Source of the DNA: Ridgeia piscesae
Taxonomy: Eukaryota > Annelida > Polychaeta > Sabellida > Siboglinidae
Length of the DNA stretch: 64,000 bases
Reading direction: 5' to 3'
NCBI GenBank assembly: GCA_025642075.2
Contig: JAODUO010000429.1
Coordinates: 256,001 to 320,000, forward strand
The notes below the pieces were generated by a model. It saw only the letters and a list, made by a program, of their open reading frames with translations, searched no databases and had not been told where the DNA came from. Shown here piece after piece: positions 23,480 to 39,000 of the stretch. The position numbers and the translations under genes are program-made. Numbering within the stretch: position 1 is the first letter of the stretch; each line of letters opens with the position of its first letter.

Positions 23480-24553
23480 CAGTGAGAATCTCCAGTATAT
23501 AGACTTTATGATATTAATCATATAATTATTAATTATAAAGTAAAGGGGTTACCACAAAACTTTGATGTTGAGCTACATGTGGTGTGGTTAACTTTCAACT
23601 GGCTTCAGTCTTCCCATCCCCTGTTTGTAAAAGTAATATTAAATAAGAGTAATCTTAAACAACAGTTATATTTAAACAACTTATAGAGTGGGAATATTTG
23701 AAATATGTTGTATCCGTGATAATTTAAGATATAAATCAATTTACATTGATTCACACTATTATTTGTCTAATCATAATTATTAACTAATAAGCATTACTCT
23801 TGTGTAAAATTATACTTAACCTGGGAGCCAATCATCAGCTTTGCCCAGACTCCGTGTAAAGCCACCCCACTAACTGGCAAACATTTCAAAATTGTATTAT
23901 TCCCCAGGCAGTGATGTGGGACCCAAAATTGGTGTCATCTCAACGCACCTGGGTAATCAAAGCTAATCATGTGACATGGTATAATGAAGAACAAAACTGT
24001 GCAATAATTTTCTCTATGTGCATGAACAATTATGGACTGCAAAAGGCCTAAAAATGTAATTTGATGTCGGCCCCAGATTAAGCTGCCTTGAATGAGAACG
24101 ATTTCATGTGACATTGTTTGCTGCAAAACACATGGTTTCATTGCATATTTATCACTTAATATTACTTGTAAGTAGTGGTTGAGTTTTAGCGAGTAAATAT
24201 GAGTATATTCATGAACTAATTGTGAGTTGATATTTTTCATATGATATTAAATAATTTATTTTCTGAAGTTGTTCTATGATCAAGGTAAAATCCTCTAATT
24301 TTACCAGTTGTCGCTATGCAGTACTGTAAAAAACAGTTTTGCTGAACCAGGAGTGATTAATGGTGTGTCTGTCTGTTTTGTATTAAAAAATAGTGTTGAT
24401 GCCTACACTAAGTGATAAATAAAATAAATACGCACCTGTGTGCACTGAAGTGCACTGAGCTGGAAAACTGTTAAGTAGACGTATGCAGTGTTGCATCAAT
24501 CTATCTATCTCTGTATGGTGTCTGGATATAACATTTATGTGCTTGACTTTATG

Positions 24554-24555
<2 letters not shown>
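23480..24555. other. AT-rich non-coding stretch
   Basis: Nothing supportable. Confidence 0.35.
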
Positions 24556-24556
<1 letters not shown>

Positions 24557-24624
<68 letters not shown>

Positions 24625-24644
24625 GTGTGTGTGTGTGTGTGTGT
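24557..24644. repeat. (GT)n microsatellite
   Basis: GT dinucleotide run with two TT interruptions. Confidence 0.95.
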
Positions 24645-24899
24645 AATATTTATACCAGCAGTGTCAGATTATGGAAATGAGCACACATGTTTATATACAT
24701 GTGTTCCCGTAAGAGACGTGCCGTGCCAACTCTTATGTGCGGTATTGCAATTTCTCTCTCTCGACTGTGATATATTCTTATATTCTAAGCATTTACTTAC
24801 TCCTGCCTTTATGTGTGAACCTCACTGGGGTTTATAGGTGCTTATTGCTCACTGGCTATGGTGATTATATGTTATTTTTAATGTATATATGTAGTGCCA

Positions 24900-24974
24900 T
24901 ATACATGCATATTTATATATGATATATACATGTATAAATATATATGTATATACATTTATATTATATATATATAC

Positions 24975-25038
<64 letters not shown>
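24900..25038. repeat. (TA)n-rich microsatellite
   Basis: TA/CATA dinucleotide-rich tract leading directly into the SINE at 25061. Confidence 0.9.
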
Positions 25039-25060
25039 CATATTTCTGTAGTAATGATGG

Positions 25061-25370
25061 GGGAGCGGTGGTCGCGCGGTAGAGCGCCGGACTGTCAATC
25101 GAGGGGACGGTGGTTCAATCCCACCTACCGCCGTTTCGAAACTTAGGCAATTTCTTCACCCCACATTTGCCTGTGTCTTTCGGAAGAGACACTAAAAGCC
25201 GGTGGTCCCTTCTGTCTGGTGTCTATGCCAGGGGAAGTAAAAGATCCCACACAGGGGGTAAATGTGTAACCTGTAGTGGACTCACAAATTCTACAGAAGA
25301 ACAACTCCTGCGTTAGCCCAAGTTTGGGCTGTTTGGAGGTAATCACCTAAGAACTAAGAACTAAGAATTT
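25061..25370 (+). repeat. tRNA-derived SINE, second family
   Basis: Starts GGGAGCGGTGGTCGCGCGGT then AGAGCGCC (A box), with anticodon-like GTC in GGACTGTCAATC and B box GGTTCAATCC within GTGGTTCAATCCCACC. The head thus resembles a tRNA-Asp-type ancestor. The body has GTGTCTTTCGGAAGAGACAC (a hairpin) and GCCGGTGGTCCC, similar to cores seen in several marine invertebrate SINEs (from memory). The tail is (CTAAGAA)n. Non-coding. Confidence 0.85.
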
Positions 25371-25374
25371 CTAA

Positions 25375-28300
25375 TTGTTTCTGTTATCTGACAAGCAGGG
25401 CAGTGTCAGACACCCACAAGGGAACTATTATTGAATGCTTGCAGGCCAAACATTATTTACGTATGCACACCAAAGCCAATTTGCTGTAGAAATAAGTGTA
25501 ATAGTTATTAATATTTCTGTATCTCCTACTGAGGTGGCGGCCATGACAGCGACCTACAGAGGTCGTAGTGGCTGTCTCCCTCACCCGTGTTTGACTTGTC
25601 TACGGTTTACAGCAACCTGATAGTCCACAATCAGGATATTGTTAATTGGTTATAGAATACATAGATTGTTTCTACTTTTATGTTATATATTTTCGTTAAT
25701 GATACATGTACACTGCCTGCTATTTTAACACGTTATTTCATAATTGTGCCGTAGATGTAACTGTTCTGAAAGTTGTACCATTTTGTCTTGTCTGCGGGTC
25801 AAATGAACACATCTGATATCCCTTATTTAGTTCTTCTTTAGTTATATGCACAAAGTCTGTACTAATATACAAACACATTTTATTATTCATTATCTGTGGT
25901 TTACTTTCCTTTGGCACCGTTATTGAACAACACTTTTATTACTGTATATTTTATATTACATCCATTGTTTTGTCGTACCATTGAGCTGAAGGGACACATC
26001 TGTTAAAGACATGTGTTATTTTTTTAAATGACTGTACAGTGACTTTTCATTGGCTGACTGCTACACTGTGAATTTGTTTGTATTTATAACATAATTCATA
26101 TACATTTTATAAAATACCTGCTATTTCAGCAGACATTTTCAAAGTACATAATTTGATGCTGAAGAAATCATGGTAACATCTGTTCACTTGAAGGTGAACG
26201 TTAAGTTTTCACAACCTGTACAATTCCTAATTTGTACAGTTCAGGTGGTAATAGAGGTGACTAGCTGAATTACTATCTCTGTATCATTGTGATTATGTCA
26301 TAGTTGATATCGTAAGACCAAGATAGCATTATGGACCAGTGAATACCTAGAAAAAGTAATCTGGGATACAGTCGATTCCCAAAATGGTGAACACAGATGA
26401 TGCTATGATTGGTAATTGTTCGAGTTACTGTCAGTAAATAAGGAAAAGTAAATGTTTTTATTGACAAAACGTGTTTACAAACAGTGTCTGTGTGTTATAA
26501 GTTATCTATTTGTTGATCTGTATGTCAGCTGTCGATGCTATCAATAGTTCAGTTAAATTTACTATTGTAATGCTGTATCATTGCGACATAGTAAGACTTA
26601 AAAACAAGAATGTAACAGTAATATTTTAAAGGCGTAACATTGTAAATTTGTTCACCTTTTAGATTTGTTGTACGTCTTCTGTTTTAACGGCAAGACTTAA
26701 ACTATGTAGCTATTAAGTTTATTAGCTAAGAAAGTGTACTTTTGATGTTGAAACTCGCACAAAGCCAAGCTCTTGATATTTTTCTGATTAATCAATGATC
26801 AGTAATGCTACTGTTAGTGTGCATGTACAGAAACGTCTGAGAGAAATTAGTTAATGATCTGCCAATAAAAACTTGTATTGAAAACTGTTTGGTGTTCGTC
26901 ACTTGAACCTTGCTTTATGGGCCACTAATAATATAGCCACCTCCCGTTTAAGGTAACAGCTCCAGATTATCTTTGTAACAGGTTAGGAAATTAATCATGT
27001 TAATTTGGTCCTCACCTCAGCATCAAGTCAGGCTAGACCAGTCCCAAGGCAGAATTAATAGCTAGCTTCCACAGTATGTCTGCATGTGGTGTATCGGCTG
27101 TTACAAATGTAACCCTGCTGACAAAGTTTTGACAAGTTTAAATCCGCGCACGATATTAATGACATCGCTAGATCACATGCAATATTTCGGACTGATACAT
27201 GTAAAACTGACGGAGATTGGGTCGAAATGCTGGTGCCTGTGTTAAGGGATGATGATTTTCAAAAACGTAACTTAAAAAGTATGCGGAATGTTTTCAACAT
27301 CCATCAACAAGTTGTAGATGGTGTAATTATCTTTACAATGATGTATAAAAATATGGAATTTGCAGACAGTACTCCACGTACAGCATTTTGTATTTTTTGA
27401 AATATTAAACTCCCCAAGTTCTCCACACCCATGGAAAAATTGAAAAAACTATAAACTCATGAACCATCATTGTAGTCCTGCAAAATTTCAGCTTGAAATA
27501 TGAAAAACTGACGGGGATTTTGGGTTACAAACACTGAAACACTGTTTTATAATATACATGTAATGTATACATGTATATATTTGTCCGATCTCTTGAGCGG
27601 CAAGCATTTCGTAAATTTAGTGTTTGGCCATAAACCTCGCAGCTAGCTCTATGAAATGAGTGGCTGCTCTAGGTATGGCCACTTATCCGCGTCCTCCGTC
27701 AATCTCTCTGTCACTGTCACTGTCAGTCACCATGGCAACTATGACTACTTCAGTCAATCTTGGACTAATGTCTACCACTTTCTGGGATTTATTTCTTGTT
27801 TCTTTAGATATCGTTTTGTTTTCTTTGTTATTATAATAACTGTAGATTGGTTTTTGGCAGCCTCTAGTCCAAGTTCCTTCTGGTACTTGTGAAAATAGTT
27901 TGTTTTGTAAATCTGTTGTCGTCCATGTGATCGGTCCATCTCTGAATTGTTTATGAGTAGGTCCGTGTTAGGAATGTTTGCTCTTTTGAGTATTTATTTG
28001 TGATGTACTTTCTCTGTGTAATTCCCATGATGCACTTGGTGTCTCATCTGCAACACATGGAGCTTCCTAACTTACTCTCAGGGTTGAGTCCAATAATAAA
28101 TGTACACAGATGAACACAAACCTTTTAAATCATGCAAACATTATATACGAGAATAATTATTAGCTAAGATTGAATTATGCTGCCACTTTTAAAATCATCA
28201 TAACCAAAATACTATACCAATTCAGATTGTGTGAAACCTGACACCACGGCAAATTGGAACACGATGTTTCTGTGTGTCTATTTACATCATAACAATGCCT

Positions 28301-31300
28301 TCAATCCACATACAATTACACCAAATTTATTGTGTAATAAGAATACTAATATGATCAGTAATATCATGATGCAAATTTTACATGTCCAAAATAGCGCTGA
28401 CTCCTTGACTACAAAGTCAATCGTTATTACTGCGGTGTCCGCGCCAAAACAACGGTTTAAGATATGAGGGTGAAAATGGTCACTGTAAGTTGCTAAAAGC
28501 TCTTAAAACCGATTTTGTACCTTAAAATATTTTTTATAACAGTGAAAACTGCAATGGCCATTTCTTTTGAAACAAACTCATTTAACAATGGATTAAATAA
28601 AAAAATTCCTTTACCGTGAAACAGCCCCTGGTCATGTTAAGCAAATGGCTGTTTTCAAGGGGTATATTATAAGAATAAAACTGTCAAGGAAGGGGCACTC
28701 CAGATGGTGATTACTGTATATCTAAATTATAAAACACTCCATGAAGGGTTTCAATATAAAGCTATTTTAAACAATGTCCAGTAAGGATTCTAATCTACCC
28801 AAGCAAATAAATCTCAACGTGTACAAAAAAGCGGTTGTTTTTTAAACAGGACAAAGGACATGTTTTTTTTTATATATATCAAAATGCAATTTTCTGCAGC
28901 CATGCAGTATGATGGTGTGGGTATATTGCCTTTTAACGATAATCATTTAATGAAACATGTTATGTAACGAATCTGCAACAGATATTTCTGATTTCTTGTA
29001 GATTTTGGATTCTTAGTCTACACCAACTTCATTGAAGTCTTTATGGAAACTCTGTGGATGAAACACAAAAGTGATTTTTCTCAAATTAAGACAAAACCAT
29101 GAAAATAGATAATTGTGTTTTGCTCTGAAACTTTGTACATCAATCTGTCAGTTTCACATGTGTGGGGCTGAATGTTTGTGTCTAGCAAGTTCATTACAAT
29201 AGTGCATAGTTATACTTTTTGGAATTTCACTCGGGGCCCCTAAAATTTACTATAGGTTATTGTTTAGGTACAACTCATCTAATAACTGGACTAGCAACAC
29301 ATTGTAAATACATAGTTTACTGTTCTGGCAGCTCAAATGCCGTCCACTCGGAATGTAACCATTGACAATGTGAAGTGAACAGTGTCGTCATAGAACATCT
29401 AACAGACACACACCAAGGACACTGTACAACACCTGCAGTGGGAGAATAAGCTGTCTTGTATTCTCAACACATTATAAAAGTACACAAAACACAGTAGTAA
29501 ATAGTTCAAATGTCCTCACAGCCGACTTCCCGTCTTGAGAAACACATCTGCTAAGAAATTCCCCAAGTATCCTTCACACATGACCATAGATACTTCACCA
29601 ACTGTAGCCAGTTCTGGTCCGAACCATTTTGGGACATCTTTCTCAAGATCAGCCCAACAATTCATTGGAATATGGAAAACACACCCGATTACACATATCT
29701 GGATGGTTCCACATAGAAACTTTGTAAAATAATCTTGCACTTGACCTCACAAAAATCTCTATAATAATTTATCTTTTTACACATTTTAGACAATTTATCT
29801 GTAAACCAACTGCGAAACACAAGACAAAATAAATGATCTAAGCCAATGTTTATCCCTGTGAAGTAAATGATAAATTACTACTAAGTTTATGGAAGTCACT
29901 TTGGGAGTACCGCTGTAATACAAGGCAAGTATAAATATTTTGAGTGACATCTATAAGTATAATATACAGGCGTGTCAGTTATCCTTTTCCAAAGCCCGAG
30001 ACAGATCTTCCAAACTGCTCTATAGTCTACACACAGCTAAATGCCAGATGCAGTGTGTGCTTGCATAATGTCCAATAAATGCATACATTTTTCAGCTCAT
30101 CAGCTGTGCACAGTGGCGTCCTCTATTGGATGCATGTGCCTGTTGCTGCTGTCACATGTTGGCTTGGGCCTGGGCAATGCCTAATGGGCCTACCACTCAC
30201 TACCAGGCATCCAAAATCAACCAGAATAGAGTAAAATGTCTTAAACACTTAAATTTGACTCACTGCAATATCATTGGTTACACCGAGACATGTGACTTGA
30301 TACACTGAACTTTAAGGCTGGGACACGAGACAGGCAAATCATGACTAGGATGCTAGTGGAACCTAAGACTGAACCAGATCAAACATTGCATTGAATGAGT
30401 TTGGTACAAAGTATAGCTGTATATGTGAAATGTTCTAGCTCTCTGGAGGTTGCAGTAAACTTTCAAAGAGAAACATGACGGTTAGATCTCCAACATCTGC
30501 CAGCTACAGTACTCTGAACACCCGTACAATATACCTGTAACACAAATTACCACCCACAAATACGACCTTAAACAACCCAAGATCTTTCACACACTCCAGT
30601 TTACAGTCATAATTAATTACTTTCTTTAAGTCGGTTTCGTTTGGTGCAAGAATGTGGTCCTGTCGCTGTATTCAAAATGCATCACGCAGTGTGATTTCAG
30701 TGGCTCACTCGAGAACAAAATGTTATAAAACGATCATACATTGGTGCAGCGACAATAGAAAGATACAAATCATGACATAATACACAAATAAGTGACAAGA
30801 TTATGACAAAAGGGTGCATAGTGGGACAGACATAAATCACGTTTACAACATTGACACTGTTACTTCCACGGTGCACAGAATAGTGATAAAACATGTCCCA
30901 TAAACAGACTGAATGCTACCTAAGCTGTTGGAAACTATTAGTGACATTGACACACAGGATGTTGCTAAAGATGCAGATGGTATTGATAGATTTAGGGTCA
31001 ATTGAAAAGTCGTGGCACTATCTGACGATGCATAGTAAATATGTTTAATGTTTCAGTGAATCGTTGTGAATGAGTAACTAGAGTTAGCAACTGTTTTCTT
31101 TACAGGTATATTTTACAAAACCACAAAAAATTTCACTATTTCACAAAAAGCCTACTATACAAATTTCATCATCCAGTTATTAATGGAAAACAATTCCTCC
31201 CAAGTTCTCCCAAAAATTTGCTCAAATATACAAGCCTCTCCATCCACATTCTGTTAATTAAAAATAAACGGCACAACTACCTTTTCGTGAAAATTAATCT

Positions 31301-33077
31301 CGCCTCTCGACATTAAATCAGCAACCATACACAATAGAACCACTGCATAACTGGCAGCAACAGGCCGTAGTTTGTTGACAATGACAGAACACAAAGAGGA
31401 GAAAATTCTTTGTACCTGACGTTACTTCCCTCTCCTACATGATATCCATTTGTCCATGCACAGAATAAACAGCTGACATTCAAACTGGAAGACAAAGCCA
31501 CTTGACAGGTTCCATAGTCACAAAGCAGGGACGTCCCCGCAGGCAGATGTTATCTGGTAATTAATTTTGTACACATTATTAACAGAGTAACTAACATTCA
31601 TGCTGTATGCAGTGCAGCGAGTACTGCAGGGGCCTGTGCAAACAAACTACATCGCCAGTTGCAAAGATAACAATTTGATCAAGCAAATCATTATTCACAG
31701 AATTCTCTGGACTCTTGTCTTGCTGTGTTTTCTGTGCAGATACAAGTTTAACCTGTAGACTAAAATTTAAATACTGCAACTTCTCGTAACAGAGATACAG
31801 TTCGTTAACCAGAAGTAACCTACAGTAAAACTGTGAATAAGCAAATTGACACAAAATCAGCTGTTTGTTTATTGTGAGAAGATAAAGTGGCTATGCAAGA
31901 GTATTTCTAAGAAAACTTGTCTGCCCACAAATGCAGTGGTAAAGTGTAAATGGTGAGCTGTATGCCTGTGTATCTGTACCCAGTTGTGTTTATCCTTGGC
32001 ACAGTCAAATGATAAAATAGTAAAGTGTTTCTGGAGTGCTTCTGGAAGATTGTACGAGTTTTTGAGTGTGCGTGCATTCTGTTGCCTGTTGTGACTTAAC
32101 TACATTTAACTATGTGCTCTGCTTAGAAATTGGACAATTCATTACCCGCATTTGAATTATTTTCTACTTATTTAATTTTAATACAAAGTTCATTTGAACA
32201 CGACTGTTGAACACTTGCACGTCTGCGGCTGGCACATTGAAATCACAAATATATATATATATATTATCTAGTTCCTATAACATTAATTTCATCGTATCCA
32301 TCTGCCTGGACACAAGCAGCAAGATGAATTGGTCTACAAACCCTACACTAACTGACACAGGTATATTATAAATAATTTGTGCATAACTGAAATAGTACAT
32401 GGTAAATTTCTGGCATGGTCCCTTTTTACTTTGACATCAGACTGGCATGCAAAGTGATGACTAGCACAACAATATTGTGACAAGAATGACAGGCTGGTCA
32501 TCTGGTCAAGCCATCTGGTCAAGCCATCAAGTAATCCTAATAATTTCATTCTCACAATTCATTTTTAATTTTAAAGATTATTGGCAAGTAAATGCTCATA
32601 GCAGTTTTATGCTGTGCGTTTTCTTGGGGGAGGGGGGTTGAAAAAATCATTCATACACTGTACATTGAAATCTCACTTGACTGTCAAATTACAAGTCATG
32701 CTGGAAACTACCACAACCATCTCCACAATAAACGTAGAATTACCCTCCAAATTTCTGATTCATGTTCAGCGCAATTCATAATCAACTGGCTTTAGTGTGC
32801 AAATAACCCAAGGGCTGTACATATTGTACTAAACTAACGAGTCTCACAGACGTCTGTCCAACCAACCGATATCAAACTTTGGTTACTGTATACAGACCAT
32901 GGGCAAAGCTGCTGCGGAAGTTTAACCACATGGTTAACAATACTGGGTACACTGGTTAGTTAAATAACAACTGATGCCTTCATTTGGTTGCTGCCGGTTA
33001 TTGCAAGTGAGCGGCAAGACGGTGACATTGCCGTGACGCCGACGGACTGTGACTGATGAACGCAGGTCTACCGGTGG
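25375..33077. other. Gene-poor spacer between SLC45A3-like and PHF21-like genes
   Basis: AT-rich DNA with no exon I can assign. The part next to 33078 on the minus strand is probably 3' UTR of the PHF21-like gene, but no clear nearby poly(A) signal was seen. A 74-codon minus-strand frame at 29516-29740 looks somewhat protein-like but lacks any motif I recognise. A small direct repeat (CATCTGGTCAAGC twice) lies near 32499-32530. Confidence 0.4.
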
Positions 33078-36000
33078 TTATGTCGACTGAATGACGCTGA
33101 CAAAGTTCTTGAGTTTCTCGACCGACTGTTGCGTGGAGCAGGTCGAGTTGATCAGCTTTGTCTTCTGCTGAATCTGACTCTATGTGACACAACCGAGAGC
33201 AGAGTGAGGACACAGACAGTTGACAGAACATGTTTCTGTTTCTGGTGACATAGATCTGGTGTACAACGTCAAAGTATAGCAGGGTGATTAAAATTAGGAA
33301 AATATATCTATGGAAGCTGACATGAATAATAATTTTGTTTGTTGCACCTCTGAGCTTGAATTCTCAAGGATATAGCTGCCACAGTTTAACAATTACAATT
33401 ACTATTCTTGTTTTTGACTTACAAACCATTAACAGTAATCAATGGAGTATTTAAAAACAAGTTTGTAACCATTTACAGATACAATTGATAGACTAGGAAT
33501 GTGACAAATGTAGGTAAAACCAGACATGGCAAAGAAATTAACAACTTTCAAACAAACAAAAAATAACTGAACAATGTGCATATAAACATGTAACAATTTA
33601 GTTACAACTAAGCATCAAGACCTGTAACTATCTACATATTTGCATTGCAATACACCATAGCAGTTGATATTTATAAGTGTGTAACATCTATCTGCTCCTT
33701 TTGAATCACTGTTCACATTAGTTGTTTACACTCAAAACACTCTTGTATTGTTCACGTTACCTTTTTGATAATTCTACATTATTGTGTTTAAACTAATCAA
33801 ATTGATCGACTGACATAATAAATGTAACGTTTTACAGATGTAATTACCGTGATAGTCTCTGTGAGTTCTTTGACCTTTGACTCCAGCTGATTGTTTTCCA
33901 CTTCCAACTCCTGATTTCGTCTTTCTAGCTCCATCTTCTGATCTTCTTTACCTGTCACCAGACAATGTCACATTACATTACACCGTGTCTTATAGTTGGC
34001 ATGACTGTCAAACGGTCTGACACCCCTTCCTTGTGTAGCGGGGTAGTCCCACAGTGTAAACACCCATAATGCCTCATAATTGTAAGACAGCATCACTGAC
34101 CAAGGCCATCTTTCAAGATGTCACACCAGGAAAGGAAACAGAAATAGTCTACTTTATGTAGGCACTGTGATGGTAATAAAATACTTTATTTGTTACAAGA
34201 AAAAATTATTATTAACAAATGGGATTTATATTAATATGTTTATTTCAGACAAAAAGTATGTATGTATACATAAAATACATTAAAAACAATTATGAGGTAT
34301 ATGTAAAAATAAATAGTAACTAAAAGATTATGAAAAAACTGAATAAGTGTTAATTTTTTTAATTAAAAATAGGGTATAATACAAATTATAATTACTCCCG
34401 GAAACCATGTGTTTTTGTATGTGTAATGTCAACAAGAAAATGGACATTTTGTTTGCATTACTACTAAGACCTGCAAAAAACATAGTACTTCCACCAGAAA
34501 GCGATAACCATGCCATATAAACATCATAAAACTTACTTGTTTTGTGTTTGATGTACTGGTGCACTAAGGCTAATGTTCCAGGCCAGACACCGGACTGTTT
34601 GTTCAATTCCTACAGCACAACAACAATGATGCGTAAACAAATAGCAACCTAACACTAACAGTGAAAGTGTTCCTGACACTTTACGGTAGCGCATGTGCCA
34701 GTTCCACTGTGTTTGTGACAACGGTTTCTAGAAAACGATGTCAAAATAACTAGCCTTTTTCTGACATTTGGCAGTATTCATGTAGATATCTGTGCTGTCA
34801 TATACTTCTTGAAACAGTAAACACAAACAATCAGTTTGTTGACCCTTGTGGTTGACAGCGTGCATCCATTTTTGCATTTTTGCAAATTTTACCAATATGA
34901 ACTTTATTTTAGAATAGTGCACCATACACATAACAAGGGGAACATAACAAATATTCAAATTGGTCAGGTACAAACTGACATTGGCAATTATTTGTCGGAT
35001 AACAGGAAAATGAGTGTCCAGTTTTGCAACAAAATGTTTAAAAAATACTGGCCATCTCACTGAAATTGAATTACCGGTACCGCAAGTGCAATTTTTTTCA
35101 ATGCAACAATTTTGATTACAATCATGTGCAAAAGCAATCGTCTCATACTTCATTCCTGATTCAATACAATGTGATTCAGTGAACTCTGCACTTCTGTATA
35201 CTGCATGGTATATCTTGAGGGCTACATTAACAATCAACTAACTACCACCCCTGGCTCGAGGACAGAGGGTTGTCCAGGGTTATTGCACTGACACCTTATT
35301 GCACGCATGGATGTTCACATGCGCAGCACGCACCTTGCACTTTGGACATGACCATGTGCCGTTGGGAATGGCTGTGAGTGGGGGGTCGAGACATTGCAGG
35401 TGATAGACGAGGTTACAAGTGTCACACATGAGGAGTTCTCCACTGCGATGACACAGCGCACAGTAGTCCTCGTGAATGTCACTCTGGAAGACAATGTGCA
35501 TTGTGGTCAATGTCACTGCAGAAAGGAATGGTTTAGTCAGCATAAGTGTATCGAAAAAGGGTGGAAATAATGCGATTTCATTGTCATTTGAGGTGCTTTG
35601 TTAACCTGACTTTTTTTCAAATGTTTGGACTTACTCCATTGTTCCACTTGTTGTACATACATGGAAGGAACTGCATCCATCTAATAGGGTCACTTCACTA
35701 TTGGGGACATTCTGGCTTTGTACTGAGGGTGACCTTTATATAGAGGTTCCACTATACAGTACATATTAAAGTAGGTATAATTTTGTATTCAAGCTATGAC
35801 ATGTTTATATAGTTTTAATTTTCAATCATTGATAACTAATAGCATTCATGAAGTCAATTCAAAGTTGCTTAAATAATAACATTAAGACAAACAACAGTGT
35901 GAAATCAACGAAAGCACAAGCAGTTGTAACAAACAAACAAAAAACAAACAATCCAACAAGCCGTGCAAACAAAAATGTCAACAAAATAAAGAAAAAACAA

Positions 36001-39000
36001 GAACCATTCGTCAAGTCATGTTCAGTTCTCCCACTTACTTCCACCGGAACTACTTGTTCTAAATCACTTTCTGCAATGTCAGACATGTTATTTAGTTGCA
36101 AGTTAAACTGATAAACACTTCAATCTCCTGATGGTTTGCATCTGCATATAAGCAGCGATACACATTACATAGGAAACTTGCTTATGTTGCAAATGTCAGA
36201 AGTGCCTGTGTATACATATTTGGACATCCCTCATCTACACAAAATTTATTCGATTCAGCACCAGTACCATTCTGTAGTATGAGAAGCTAAACAATTATAA
36301 CATATGCATCTTCCAAGTAAATTCAAGCTTAACATCAGCCATCGATACAAGTGCTCTTCAACCGAAAGAAATCAATGACTATGACGCATCATATGAGTAA
36401 GTGCATGGATGATTGCATATACAGGGGTTACGTACATACTGTGTAGATGTGCACATAGCCAGTATCACATGCACAGCAGCAAGACTTACCACTTTGTTGG
36501 CATGTACCTAGGAAGCTTTTAAAGCCCATCACACTGGTTAGTTATTAGTGTATATAACAGTTGTTAGTAGTTCAAATTACTGCAGACTGTTTCACAATTT
36601 CCATAACTTTGAGCTGAAATTATGCGACTGATAGAAGTGGACTGAGAGAAGGAAGCCGAGACAGGGTAGAGTTAACAGCCTACACTGTTCCATCATTTTA
36701 ATAGAAACGTTCCTTGTTGTTTATACATACATGTTGTTTATAAAATTAATTAAACGTCCATTGTTCCTCGCTGTATTGAACAAGATTGTTGCTGCATGGA
36801 TTTTATGTGTTGGGTTCAAATCCAGAACGAATAAAAGACAGCTGTAACACAACAGTTGTGTAAAAATAATAACTCTGCTTCAACAAAACACTTGTTTACT
36901 GGCCTGGTGTCTTATGCTTGGTGGTGGAATTGCAATTTCTGTTTGCATAATCAGTCATATTTATGGTGTACTATGAAACTGCCTTTGATATATTAGTTTC
37001 TATAATTTTTATTAATGACAATTTTTTCTCTCAAAGATCTGCAATATATTTTACCAATAACAACTATAAATACAGTGACTAATAGCCCACTAGAACAATA
37101 TATCACACATAATACCAGATGCTGGCGATAACATAAATTTCTCCAAATGAGGTATTCATCAAACATTAGCAACTGCTCCATTCTATCTGCAATAAATGAC
37201 AATGAATTCTCTACAACTAAGCAAAGCAGTACTTCATGCCATTGTACCAAGACAACTCATTTTAAACATTCAAGTCCAGCCCCTGTCAACATCAAAATGA
37301 CTAAACAAGCTCATTAGTGTGATGCGTTTAAATGACGTTAGTAGCCAGCCATAATGCAGGTCGAGAAGCTTCACTCACTACATATTGTTCAATAATGACC
37401 AATTCATATTATAAATAGATCCGTGTCTTCTGTCAATAGAAACACATGTGCTCAGTCAACCGTGACTGTCCATCTGTTGAACAATGTAGTACAACAGATA
37501 AACACACTTACACAAGGCTATTAAACGGCATCATTCCAGTAGGCTATAGAGCATGGCACTAACATTCTCCCATGCCCCGAGCGAGGGGTGAAAGCTGAAG
37601 CATTAATATGGGCAAAAGCAGCAACCGGCCACCTTAATTGCTGTGAGCTTCAGCAGGGTCGCTACAGCGAGTGGACGATGACTCGACTTACTTGTAACAC
37701 AGACTCTACAGAAGACACACTGGTACTGCTAGGGGACGGACACACGTGGTCGTGCGCTATAAGGGGACCATGGCCCAAGTTACTCAGGCCATTCTCCTGG
37801 TCATACAAGTCTGTCACGTTCAACGTGACCCTAGACTGACGGTCAAGGCACGGCCGGCCTGGACCGAGCCGGCGGATCTTCGGGGGTCGACCTGACATAT
37901 ACAGACACTTAGCAAGACGACAAGGAAGCAGGCAGTGTGGCATGTGCTGGCTAACAATACACAGTCTACCCTTGCTATACAGTCACCTCCAACCAATGCA
38001 GGGTCGCTCTAGAAAAGACTCCCAAATTACATCCTAAACTGTACAAGAAATTAATGCTGCTAATAAGGTCACCTAGATATTCAGTCACCTCACCTAGATA
38101 TTCAGTCACCCCGAGCCCAGTTCTGGACTCACTTTCCATTACGATGCAGATATATTCTAGTAGAATATGACATCACCTCAAAACAGAAATGCTTCATTTT
38201 GTCTCTTAAGTGACCAGCCCAATTCAATATCATTCAAATCAATGTCTTCAGAAAGTACATTTTCAAATAACAAAATGAGAATTGCAAACACCAAACGCAC
38301 AAGTGGACTGTAAGTTATGGCTAACACATCAGTAAAAAACCTTTAGTAGCAATGTGAATAGGTAACAATGTGTTAGTCTGAGGGCATGACGTATGGACAA
38401 TTGACACATGTCATGTTAGAGGACAGATCTAGAAAGTGTGTTCACCTCTCTTCCGTACGCCGGGGCATGCGACATTTGCTAAATAATTCACTACACCACG
38501 TTTTCGCTGTCAAACAGAAAGTACAGTGTCAAAACAGTGATATTCAGCATGTTGTTGGTCAATTTCAGCTCACTGACGTCCTGAATAATGATGACTATCA
38601 ACCCTGCTGAACATGTACACACACAAACTTCACTCAGAAAATTACACGAGACACACCTCATGAGAGATAACCTAATAAATAGTACATTAAGTAGTGCAAT
38701 GAAGTAGCTTGGCTGAATTGAGTAATACTTTTGATAACAGATACTGTTTATAAATAACAAAATATACATAATACATTTTTATACATTTGTTTATCAAGTG
38801 TTTAGATCTTGAACTACAATAAGTTTGTTACTGGAACTCGCCCTTGTGTGATGGTTACCAAAAATACCAAATTCACAACCTCTACAGAGCTGTAGTGAAC
38901 CCGTAATAAAATAGAATACGACACATTTCTACCAAAACGCCTACGGTTTATGCACAATTTATATGACATTGCAGGTCTGCTTCTTTGTAGTTCAAACTCA

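Noticed and set aside
29516..29740. 74-codon minus-strand frame with protein-like composition
   Set aside because: No recognised motif, no convincing splice borders, and its length is expected by chance in this window. Kept only as a note in the spacer entry.
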